Assembly: GCA_944372315.1 (NCBI GenBank)
Contig: CALVYX010000001.1
Location: 1-9,659 of the forward strand
From: an uncultured Bacilli bacterium
Lineage (GTDB): Bacteria > Bacillota_I > Bacilli_A > RF39 > UBA660
DNA: 9,659 nt
Reading direction: 5' to 3'
The first letter of the stretch is position 1. Each line of letters opens with the position of its first letter. The notes beneath the pieces are model-generated. The model worked only from the letters and a program-made list of their open reading frames with translations. It was not told the DNA's origin and made no database searches. Position numbers and translations under genes: made by a program. Of this stretch, positions 1 through 5,453 are shown piece after piece.

Positions 1-21
1 TGTTATATTTTTGTTTAAAAT

Positions 22-53
22 TTGTTCCAATATTAAGAATAATACAGTATAAT
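22..53 (+). promoter_or_regulatory. Promoter of the small 60-190 transcript
   Basis: A perfect TATAAT box lies at 48-53. The -35 is weaker: either TTCCAA at 25-30 with a 17-nt spacer or TTGTTC at 22-27 with a 20-nt spacer. Transcription would start near 60, a few bases before a strong ribosome binding site and about 130 nt before a terminator, which supports a short independent transcript. Confidence 0.6.
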
Positions 54-77
54 TTAGTTGTACTCGAGGTGGCGGAA

Positions 78-146
78 ATGATTTTCTATGGGTTCGGTAT
101 CTACCCACTAAAGGCACCATTTAATAAAACATTCGAATTCCTATAA
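78..146 (+). CDS. Possible 22-residue micropeptide
   Basis: An ATG at 78 is preceded by GAGGTGG (66-72) at a 5-nt distance, one of the better ribosome binding sites in the window. The frame runs 22 codons to TAA at 144-146, just before the transcript's own terminator. The peptide starts MIFYGFGIYP and ends FEFL. It is short, hydrophobic and aromatic (five Phe, two Tyr) with two Lys. Four of five Phe codons are TTC although the neighbouring genes mostly use TTT; that could mean the bases are constrained by RNA structure rather than by protein. The ribosome binding site could pair with CACC at 115-118 inside the ORF, a way to limit translation. Function is unknown. A type I toxin, a signalling peptide or a chance ORF inside an sRNA are all possible. 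Confidence 0.35.
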   Translation: MIFYGFGIYPLKAPFNKTFEFL

Positions 147-163
147 ATTCGTGACTAATAAAT

Positions 164-190
164 TGCTAACAGAAATGTTAGTTTTTTTTT
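164..190 (+). terminator. Rho-independent terminator of the small transcript
   Basis: CTAACA (166-171) pairs with TGTTAG (176-181) around a GAAA tetraloop, followed directly by nine T residues (182-190). This is a clean intrinsic terminator and fixes the 3' end of the short transcript. Confidence 0.8.
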
Positions 191-249
191 ATAATAACTA
201 ATTAGATCTATATTATATAAATAGTATGCATAATTAATTATATGTATTT

Positions 250-277
250 TTGACATACAGATAAAAATGTTTATATT
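250..277 (+). promoter_or_regulatory. Consensus-like promoter upstream of the sulfotransferase
   Basis: A perfect TTGACA (250-255) is followed after 16 nt by TATATT (272-277). It would give a leader of about 160 nt before the gene at 443. The -35 overlaps a small inverted repeat, TATGT (241-245) with ACATA (253-257), and a perfect palindrome GATAATTATC sits just downstream at 300-309; either might bind a regulator, but in DNA this AT-rich chance palindromes are common. Apart from these and the box at 406-411, I see nothing else in the 191-442 spacer. Confidence 0.45.
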
Positions 278-405
278 ATTGTTTTAATGGGAAAAAATTG
301 ATAATTATCTTATGGTTCAAAGAAATTATTAAAGTTTGTAAAAATACTTGGTGATATAAAAAATAATAGTGAAATAAAATTATATATTAAATTAATAAAA
401 TAATG

Positions 406-411
406 TATAAT
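406..411 (+). promoter_or_regulatory. Proximal -10 box for the sulfotransferase gene
   Basis: TATAAT lies 31 nt before the ATG at 443, the same spacing as the TATAAT box before the gene at 3745. No convincing -35 is visible at the proper distance, so this may be a second, weaker start or a chance match. Confidence 0.35.
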
Positions 412-442
412 TGTATTATCATATAATTATTATGGAGGATAT

Positions 443-2398
443 ATGAAAAGTAAAAAATCTTTTGTTAAAAATTTAATTATCATTTCAATATTGGCATTAT
501 TAATAATTTTATTTGTGATTTTTAATTATTTGTCTACTAATAAAGAAGAAGTAGATGCAATAGCTAGTTTAGTTACTAAACAAGAAAATATAGAAAATGG
601 AATAGACACTAAAGGTTATACTTTAGAAAATCCTAATGTAATTTTAAATCCATATGAGATATCTCCACTTACTGCTTTAATTATTTTTGATACCGATGAA
701 GAAGTAAGTCCTAAGGTAACTATTAAAGGAAAAGATGAATTAAGTACTTATACTCATACTTTTGAAAAAAGTAAAAAACATTATTTACCTATTTATGGAT
801 TATATCCTGGTTATAATAATGAAGTTATTATTGAATGTAATGGTAAAACAGAAACAATATATATTCAAACTGAAAATTTACCTAGTGACTTTATATTACC
901 AACAGATGTAATTGCTAATAAAGAAAAATTAACTAATGATTTATATTTCTTTACTCCATCTAGTAGTGGTTATACTTGTGCTTATGATGTAAATGGTGAT
1001 GTGCGTTGGTATTTAACTACTAATGCTTTGTGGGAAATAAATAGATTAGAAAATGGACATTTACTTATAAGTACAGAAAGATTAATTAATAGTCCTTATT
1101 ATATGACGGGTTTATATGAAATGGACTTACTAGGTAAAATATATACTGAATATAGTTTGGAAGGTGGATATCACCATGATTATTTTGAAATGGAAAATGG
1201 TAATTTATTAATAGCAAGTGATGATTTTTATAATGAAGAAGGAACGGTAGAAGATTATATTGTTGAACTTGATCGTAATACTGGAAAGATAGTTAAAACC
1301 TTTGATTTAAAAGATATTTTAAATATGGAAGATGGGCAAAGTGAAAATTGGAGTAGTTATGATTGGTTCCATAATAATTCTGTTTGGTATGATAAAGAAA
1401 CTAATTCTATTACTTTATCAGGACGCCATCAAGATGCTGTTATTAATATTGATTATAATACTGGAAAATTAAATTGGATCATAGGAGATCCTACCAATTG
1501 GAGTGAAGAATATCAAAAATATTTCTTTACTCCAGTAGGAGATAATTTCGAGTGGCAATGGAGTCAACATGCTGCAATGATTACACCAGAAGGATACGTA
1601 TTTATATTAGATAATGGAAATAATAAATCTAAAATAAAAGAAGAATATGTAAATGCAGAGAATAGTTATACAAGAGGAGTAATGTATAAAATAGATACTA
1701 CTAATATGACGATTGAACAAATTTGGCAATATGGTAAAGAACGTGGAAGTAGTTTTTATTCTCCATATATATCCGATGTCGATTATTTAGCAAAAGATCA
1801 TTATATTGTTCATTCTGGTGGTATTGTTTATGTGAATGGGAAAAATTCTAATCAACCAGCTGGAATTAGTGGAGCCGATCGATTGGTATCTGATACAGTA
1901 GAATTACTTAATGATGAAGTTATTTTTGAATTAGTTTTACCTACTAATAATTATCGTGTTGAAAAAATGTCTTTATATTATGAAAATGAAAATTTTGAGT
2001 TTGATGATGTTAATAGAATCGGTCGATTAGGCGAGACTAAGATTGATGATAAAAAAATAGGATTTATTTTATCTAGTCATGATATTGATGAAGAATATAA
2101 TAGTCATGATATAACTATTGAAAAAGAAATTGATCGTTTAGTAATAAAAGGACAATTTAAAAGAGACGAAGAAGTAAATGTTTATTTATATAAGAACATG
2201 ATTTCTAATGTTTACAATATTCCTATTAGCAAGAGACCATATACTGCTTTATGTGTTGATATTTTTACTGAAGAAGAAACAGAAAATGGTATATATGTTA
2301 CTAAATATATTAATGATGAAGATTTATATGGTAAATATTCTATTTATTTAGAAATAGATGGTAAATTATATAATACTGATAAATATGTAATATTTTAG
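443..2398 (+). CDS. Aryl-sulfate sulfotransferase (ASST), membrane-anchored
   Basis: This 651-residue protein belongs to the PAPS-independent arylsulfotransferase family, which moves sulfate from one phenol sulfate ester to another phenol through a sulfo-histidine intermediate. An uncleaved-looking signal anchor spans about residues 8-29 and is preceded by lysines, so the enzyme should face outward. Residues ~60-145 fit the N-terminal arylsulfotransferase domain; the propeller domain follows from ~150 to 500. Residues matching the E. coli ASST active site are visible: His245 (in YHHDYFEMENGN), His310 and Asn312 (WFHNN), Arg328 (SGRHQDAV, the same 18-residue distance from His310) and His376 (WSQHAAM), the likely sulfated one. 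There are only three cysteines (131, 179, 604), widely spaced, so the close disulfide known in enterobacterial ASST is absent, and no Dsb gene is nearby. GGAGG (434-438) supports the start. Monocistronic, with its own terminator. Donor and acceptor in vivo are unknown. Confidence 0.92.
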   Translation: MKSKKSFVKNLIIISILALLIILFVIFNYLSTNKEEVDAIASLVTKQENIENGIDTKGYTLENPNVILNPYEISPLTALIIFDTDEEVSPKVTIKGKDELSTYTHTFEKSKKHYLPIYGLYPGYNNEVIIECNGKTETIYIQTENLPSDFILPTDVIANKEKLTNDLYFFTPSSSGYTCAYDVNGDVRWYLTTNALWEINRLENGHLLISTERLINSPYYMTGLYEMDLLGKIYTEYSLEGGYHHDYFEMENGNLLIASDDFYNEEGTVEDYIVELDRNTGKIVKTFDLKDILNMEDGQSENWSSYDWFHNNSVWYDKETNSITLSGRHQDAVINIDYNTGKLNWIIGDPTNWSEEYQKYFFTPVGDNFEWQWSQHAAMITPEGYVFILDNGNNKSKIKEEYVNAENSYTRGVMYKIDTTNMTIEQIWQYGKERGSSFYSPYISDVDYLAKDHYIVHSGGIVYVNGKNSNQPAGISGADRLVSDTVELLNDEVIFELVLPTNNYRVEKMSLYYENENFEFDDVNRIGRLGETKIDDKKIGFILSSHDIDEEYNSHDITIEKEIDRLVIKGQFKRDEEVNVYLYKNMISNVYNIPISKRPYTALCVDIFTEEETENGIYVTKYINDEDLYGKYSIYLEIDGKLYNTDKYVIF

Positions 2399-2403
2399 TT
2401 ATT

Positions 2404-2433
2404 AGATCAAGGTTATTTAATCTTGATTTTTTA
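2404..2433 (+). terminator. Terminator after the sulfotransferase gene
   Basis: ATCAAG (2406-2411) pairs with CTTGAT (2422-2427), extendable by a G-T and an A-T pair, with a 10-nt loop and a run of six T (2427-2432). It lies 6 nt past the stop codon. Confidence 0.75.
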
Positions 2434-2466
2434 TTTAAATAGATAAAATTTATTGTTTTTAAAAAC

Positions 2467-2475
2467 TCAGTTTAT
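2467..2475 (+). promoter_or_regulatory. Candidate LytTR-type binding element
   Basis: TCAGTTTAT matches every position of the published 9-base LytTR half-site pattern [TA][AC][CA]GTTN[AG][TG]. A poorer copy, TTCTTTAAT (2488-2496), follows after 12 nt, the usual spacing of paired sites, but only 7 of 9 positions fit. It lies about 130 nt before the LytTR regulator gene, so autoregulation is possible. The pattern is loose and the DNA AT-rich, so a chance match is quite possible. Confidence 0.25.
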
Positions 2476-2606
2476 ATGTTTGTTAACTTCTTTAATTTTT
2501 TTGTCGATATTTAACACTATAGAAATATTTAATAAAAAATAAAAGATAGTATGATAAAATTTTGGTTGTTGTGCTACTGATTACAAGATTTGAGGAGGAA
2601 GTGAAC

Positions 2607-3338
2607 ATGCTTAACTTTATTTTGTATGAAGATAATGAAAACATGAGAGTTTTATACAAAAAGATCATTTGGAGGTTGTTAGGCAATAAGAATAATAATT
2701 ATAAAATTATCGAGTTTGATAGCTACAACGCCGCTGTTAAGGACGAATTAACAAATATAGTAGATAACAAAATATATATTCTTGATATAGAAGTACCTGG
2801 TAAGTCTGGTTTGGATTTAGCAAGATCAATTAGAAAAACAGGAGATTGGCAGAGCCAAATTATTATATTAACAAATCATGAAAAATTTAGTAAGGTAGGA
2901 TATACTAATAAATTATTAATGTTAGATTTTATTCATAAAGCATCAAATGTTGAGACTTATTTAAGTGATGCAATTTTAACGGCTTTAGATATCATAACAT
3001 CTCAAGAATCGTTATGTTTCACTGTTGATAAAGAAATATATCAAGTCCCATATAATCAAATCTTGTACATTGAAAAAGAACTTAATAACAATAATTGTGT
3101 AATAGTTACCGAGAATAAAAAATATATGATTAGAGAAACTATTCAACATCTTGAAAAAAAGTTATGCAAAGATTACAGATTTATGAAAACTCATAGAAGT
3201 TGTATTGTCAACTTAAATAAAATTACTAGTGTTGATTTAAACAATAATATTATTTCCTTTGCTAATAAAACAATTAATTTAATTTCTAGAAATAATAAGA
3301 AATCCTTAAAAAATAGATTGCAAAAAGAACTTGTTTGA
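2607..3338 (+). CDS. LytTR-family response regulator (AgrA/ComE-like)
   Basis: The 243-residue protein has a receiver domain (about 1-125) and a LytTR DNA-binding domain (about 135-240). Receiver residues are intact: the acidic pair Glu8-Asp9, the phosphoacceptor Asp60 in YILDIEVPGKSG, Thr89 and Lys111. The LytTR half carries the typical FMKTHRSCIVNL motif around 192-203. Such regulators are phosphorylated by a histidine kinase, often an HPK10 type sensing a peptide, and bind direct repeats to activate peptide, virulence or competence genes. I chose ATG 2607 because GAGGAGG (2592-2598) sits 8 nt before it; the frame is open back to a TTG at 2562 but nothing supports that start. No kinase, peptide precursor or processing protease is visible in the window, so the regulator looks orphan. 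Its likely local target is the short gene at 3462, but that is inference. Confidence 0.88.
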   Translation: MLNFILYEDNENMRVLYKKIIWRLLGNKNNNYKIIEFDSYNAAVKDELTNIVDNKIYILDIEVPGKSGLDLARSIRKTGDWQSQIIILTNHEKFSKVGYTNKLLMLDFIHKASNVETYLSDAILTALDIITSQESLCFTVDKEIYQVPYNQILYIEKELNNNNCVIVTENKKYMIRETIQHLEKKLCKDYRFMKTHRSCIVNLNKITSVDLNNNIISFANKTINLISRNNKKSLKNRLQKELV

Positions 3339-3399
3339 TCTTACTAAAATATATAGTAGACCAAAAATCACTAATAAAAGACAATTTGTCCCAAAAAGC

Positions 3400-3434
3400 G
3401 TTTATAAAAATTATTTTTGATAAACTAATATAGT
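3400..3434 (+). promoter_or_regulatory. Promoter region with a long inverted repeat before the 71-aa gene
   Basis: GTTTATAAAAA (3400-3410) faces TTTTT-G-ATAAAC (3414-3425): an 11-bp arm with one bulged G and a 3-nt centre. It is not followed by a T run, so it is not a terminator. A TATAGT box (3429-3434) begins 3 nt later and would start transcription near 3441, just before the ribosome binding site. The left arm overlaps AGCGTTTAT (3397-3405), which fits 8 of 9 positions of the LytTR half-site; the right arm read backwards also fits 8 of 9 (TTAGTTTAT). A short inverted pair GACAA/TTGTC lies at 3380-3390. A regulator site is plausible but unproven. Confidence 0.4.
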
Positions 3435-3461
3435 AAAAAAGCAAGAAAGAAGGAAAATGTT

Positions 3462-3677
3462 ATGAGTACAAAATCAAAGATGTTGGATACTGAGAAAGGA
3501 ATGTCTACAATATATAATTTTGATAGATATCACTATGTAGGATATCGTCCTACTATGTATATAAACGATCGAAGAATGTTGGTAGAAAAAGAAATTATTA
3601 ATACTGATTTAATGTATAGACAAATTGGCACAATAAATGATAATATTGACAAACCTATACAACATATTGAAATGTAA
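3462..3677 (+). CDS. Small protein of unknown function (71 aa)
   Basis: I do not recognise this protein. It is preceded by AAGGA (3450-3454) at a 7-nt distance and starts with ATG. It has no signal peptide, membrane segment or cysteine. It is rich in Tyr, Arg, Met and Asn; the middle (about residues 18-45, YNFDRYHYVGYRP then YINDRRMLVEKE) looks like a small compact or partner-binding domain. It follows the LytTR regulator by 123 nt in the same direction and has its own promoter-like region, so it could be a target or accessory of that regulator. The codon choice resembles its neighbours, which supports coding. No terminator is apparent between it and the next gene's promoter. Confidence 0.6.
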   Translation: MSTKSKMLDTEKGMSTIYNFDRYHYVGYRPTMYINDRRMLVEKEIINTDLMYRQIGTINDNIDKPIQHIEM

Positions 3678-3685
3678 ATAACGGC

Positions 3686-3713
3686 TTTAAATTTATCAAT
3701 CCCGTGTTATAAT
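3686..3713 (+). promoter_or_regulatory. Extended -10 promoter for the RNHCP gene
   Basis: TGTTATAAT (3705-3713) is a perfect extended -10. TTTAAA (3686-3691) with a 16-nt spacer is a weak -35. Transcription would begin near 3720, giving a leader of about 25 nt that contains AGGAG at 3735-3739. Confidence 0.6.
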
Positions 3714-3744
3714 TAATACATAATTATAATTTTTAGGAGTAGGT

Positions 3745-4062
3745 ATGGAAAGTAGTAAAAAATTTAAAATGATTGATGAGAGTTTTGAATGTAATGTCTG
3801 TGGTAAAAAAGTAGAACCATTAGGCTATACAGCAAGAGATCATTGTCCATATTGCTTATCATCTCTCCATCTTGATATAAATCCTGGAGATAGATTATCT
3901 ATTTGTCATGGAATAATGGAACCAATAGGTATAGAAAATGCTAAAAAAGGACAATATAAAATAGTGTATAGATGTACAAAATGTGGTTTAGTAAAAAGGA
4001 ATATAAAAGCGATTGATGACAATATGGATTTAATAATAAAAATAATGGCAAATCCATTATAG
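3745..4062 (+). CDS. RNHCP-domain zinc-ribbon protein
   Basis: This 105-residue protein matches the RNHCP family, named after its RNHCP motif, here RDHCPYC (31-37). Four cysteine clusters are present: Cys16-x2-Cys19 (FECNVCG), Cys34-x2-Cys37, Cys54 (in SICHGIMEPIG) and Cys77-x2-Cys80 (RCTKCG), along with the conserved stretches LHLDINPGDR (41-50) and AIDDN (89-93). These fit two zinc-binding ribbons. Length is typical of the family. The biochemical role of the family is not established as far as I know; nucleic-acid or ribosome binding is only a guess from the fold. AGGAG (3735-3739) lies 5 nt before the ATG. The next gene follows after 9 nt with its ribosome binding site overlapping this stop codon, so the two are almost surely co-transcribed. 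Confidence 0.85.
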   Translation: MESSKKFKMIDESFECNVCGKKVEPLGYTARDHCPYCLSSLHLDINPGDRLSICHGIMEPIGIENAKKGQYKIVYRCTKCGLVKRNIKAIDDNMDLIIKIMANPL

Positions 4063-4071
4063 GAGAATGAT

Positions 4072-4335
4072 ATGAGAAAACTTGCAAATGTTTTAATTGT
4101 AGTAGGAGTAGGAATTATTGTATATTCTATTTTATATGTTAATATAATTGCTTCTTTACAAGAAAAGACAGTGGCAGTAATTTTATTTATAGCTAGTTTA
4201 TTTATTATAAGTTCAATTATTATTAGAACTTTGTGTAATAGTGTTAAATATTCTAAAGAAAAAATTTATTCAAGGTTTGTTGTATCTTTATTATATTTAA
4301 TAATAGTAATCATGAATCTTATTAATAGTTTTTAA
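4072..4335 (+). CDS. Small membrane protein with three predicted helices (87 aa)
   Basis: Not recognised. Three hydrophobic segments can be read at about residues 5-27, 34-51 and 68-86, separated by short polar loops; the second loop (52-67) carries Lys and Arg residues and is probably cytoplasmic. There is no signal cleavage site and no known motif. AGGAG (4061-4065) overlaps the stop codon of the preceding zinc-ribbon gene, with 6 nt to the ATG, indicating translational coupling. A strong hairpin follows at 4356-4396. Partner or function cannot be told from sequence. Confidence 0.7.
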   Translation: MRKLANVLIVVGVGIIVYSILYVNIIASLQEKTVAVILFIASLFIISSIIIRTLCNSVKYSKEKIYSRFVVSLLYLIIVIMNLINSF

Positions 4336-4355
4336 AATTTGTGAATTTTATATGT

Positions 4356-4396
4356 CAAAAAAGTATATATGTATAAAATACGTATATATTTTTTTT
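4356..4396. terminator. Hairpin terminator, possibly bidirectional
   Basis: An 11-bp arm at 4364-4374 pairs with 4378-4388 around an AAA loop, with one G-T pair. The flanking A run (4356-4362) mirrors the T run (4389-4396), so a U-tract exists on both strands. It separates the zinc-ribbon/membrane pair from the rlmN operon. The stem is AT-only except for one G-C pair, so strength is uncertain. Confidence 0.6.
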
Positions 4397-4402
4397 GGGT
4401 TA

Positions 4403-4411
4403 TGATATAAT
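4403..4411 (+). promoter_or_regulatory. Extended -10 promoter of the rlmN operon
   Basis: TGATATAAT (4403-4411) is an extended -10 with a perfect TATAAT; no clear -35 is seen because the region upstream is the AT hairpin. Transcription near 4415-4418 leaves a very short leader before the ATG at 4431, with GGTGG (4415-4419) at its very edge. Confidence 0.55.
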
Positions 4412-4430
4412 TTTGGTGGATGTGAATATA

Positions 4431-5453
4431 ATGAGAAGTATATATAATAAGACTTTTAATGAATTAGAAATATATTTTGAAGGAATCGAAGAAAAGCCAT
4501 TTAAAGCTACTCAATTATTTGAATGGTTATATGGAAAAAGAATTAGAAATTTTGAAGAAATTAGCAATATAAAAAAAGATGTCATCGACAGATTAAAAGA
4601 AGATTTTTTAATAGATAGATTAATAATTAAAAAAGTTCAACGAGATAAAGATGTGAATAAATATTTATTTGAATTATCTGATGGAAATTTAATAGAAGCA
4701 GTATTAATGATGCACGATTATGGTAAGAGTATTTGTATTTCTAGTCAAGTTGGATGTAATATGGGATGTAAATTTTGTGAAAGTGGACGATTAAAAAAAG
4801 TAAGAAATCTTTTACCTAGTGAAATGGTTTTACAAATAATGCAGGTAGAAGAGGATATTAAGGACAGAATTAGTCATGTAGTAGTAATGGGCATAGGAGA
4901 ACCATTTGATAACTATGATAATTTAGTTAATTTTATCGATATCATTAACCATCCTAAAGGTCTTCAAATAGGTTCTAGACATATTACAGTATCTACTTGT
5001 GGGATCATACCTAAAATAGAAGAATTTTCTCGCTTACCATATCAAGTTAATTTAGCTATATCATTACATGCGGCCACAAATGAAAAAAGAAATAAGATAA
5101 TGCCTATTAATAAAGTATATCCTTTGGAAAATTTAATTGGTGCTATAAAAAAATATATTGATAAAACTAATAGACGAGTTACTTTTGAATATATTATGTT
5201 AAAAGGTATCAATGACAGTGCTGAAGACGCTAATAAATTGTGCGATTTATTAAAAGGAATAAATTGTTATGTTAATTTGATCCCTTATAATGAAACTAAT
5301 AATATTGAGTTTAAAAGAAGTAAAAAAGATACTATTTTAAAATTTTATGATATAATAAAAAAAAGAAACATAGCAGTTACCATACGAAGAGAATTTGGTA
5401 GCAATATAAGTGCTGCTTGTGGACAACTTAGATCAAAGAAGGAGGATTTATGA
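4431..5453 (+). CDS. rlmN: 23S rRNA (adenine-2503-C2)-methyltransferase RlmN
   Basis: Radical-SAM enzyme that methylates carbon 2 of A2503 in 23S rRNA and A37 of some tRNAs. The 340-residue protein carries the cluster-binding motif Cys109-x3-Cys113-x2-Cys116 and the catalytic cysteine pair: Cys102, seven residues before the cluster, and Cys330 in ISAACGQL. GIGEPFDN (154-161), HITVSTCGIIPKI (184-196) and SLHAATNEKRNKIMPIN (211-227) agree with RlmN rather than with the resistance enzyme Cfr. The stretch after the cluster reads FCESGRLKK instead of the FCAST-GG form common in Bacillus. I start at ATG 4431, where the sequence matches RlmN N-termini; a TTG at 4395 would fall inside the promoter. 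First gene of a five-gene operon, overlapping the phosphatase gene by 4 nt (ATGA). Confidence 0.95.
   Translation: MRSIYNKTFNELEIYFEGIEEKPFKATQLFEWLYGKRIRNFEEISNIKKDVIDRLKEDFLIDRLIIKKVQRDKDVNKYLFELSDGNLIEAVLMMHDYGKSICISSQVGCNMGCKFCESGRLKKVRNLLPSEMVLQIMQVEEDIKDRISHVVVMGIGEPFDNYDNLVNFIDIINHPKGLQIGSRHITVSTCGIIPKIEEFSRLPYQVNLAISLHAATNEKRNKIMPINKVYPLENLIGAIKKYIDKTNRRVTFEYIMLKGINDSAEDANKLCDLLKGINCYVNLIPYNETNNIEFKRSKKDTILKFYDIIKKRNIAVTIRREFGSNISAACGQLRSKKEDL

Larger units (their letters stand above)
60..190 (+). ncRNA. Unidentified short structured transcript (~130 nt)
   Basis: The segment is framed by a TATAAT promoter box (48-53) and a terminator (164-190), and it is visibly richer in G and C than the surrounding spacer. 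Several helices can be drawn by eye: GGTG (68-71) with CACC (115-118), GAAA (75-78) with TTTC (83-86), TGGGT (89-93) with ACCCA (103-107), and CGAATT (134-139) with AATTCG (146-151). The first three would make a compact three-way junction. It does not match the signatures I know for tRNA, tmRNA, 6S, SRP RNA, T-box or the common riboswitches. No gene follows within 250 nt, so it is not an obvious leader. It may instead be, or also be, the mRNA of the 22-codon ORF at 78-146. Structures are hand-drawn and no energies were computed. Confidence 0.45.

Noticed and set aside
60..190. tRNA, tmRNA, SRP RNA, T-box or known riboswitch
   Set aside because: There is no cloverleaf with anticodon and acceptor arms, no SRP core motif, no T-box GGTGG-N-ACC antiterminator context, and no gene directly downstream for a riboswitch to control.
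2562..2606. Earlier TTG start for the LytTR regulator
   Set aside because: The extra 15 residues do not belong to a receiver domain, no ribosome binding site precedes the TTG, and GAGGAGG is placed correctly for ATG 2607.
2492..2686. Minus-strand ORF across the regulator's start
   Set aside because: It runs against the start of the LytTR gene, its translation shows no family features, and it has no convincing ribosome binding site.
3339..3358. Terminator after the LytTR regulator
   Set aside because: TACTA and TAGTA can pair, but the arm is short and is followed by CCAAAAATC, not a T run.
4395..4430. Earlier TTG start for RlmN
   Set aside because: It would lie upstream of and across the -10 box; the RlmN-like N-terminus begins at ATG 4431.
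4431..5453. Cfr-type antibiotic-resistance methyltransferase
   Set aside because: The FCISSQ-like stretch (ICISSQVGC) is shared in part, but GIGEPFDN, the HITVSTCGIIPKI block and the operon position agree with RlmN.
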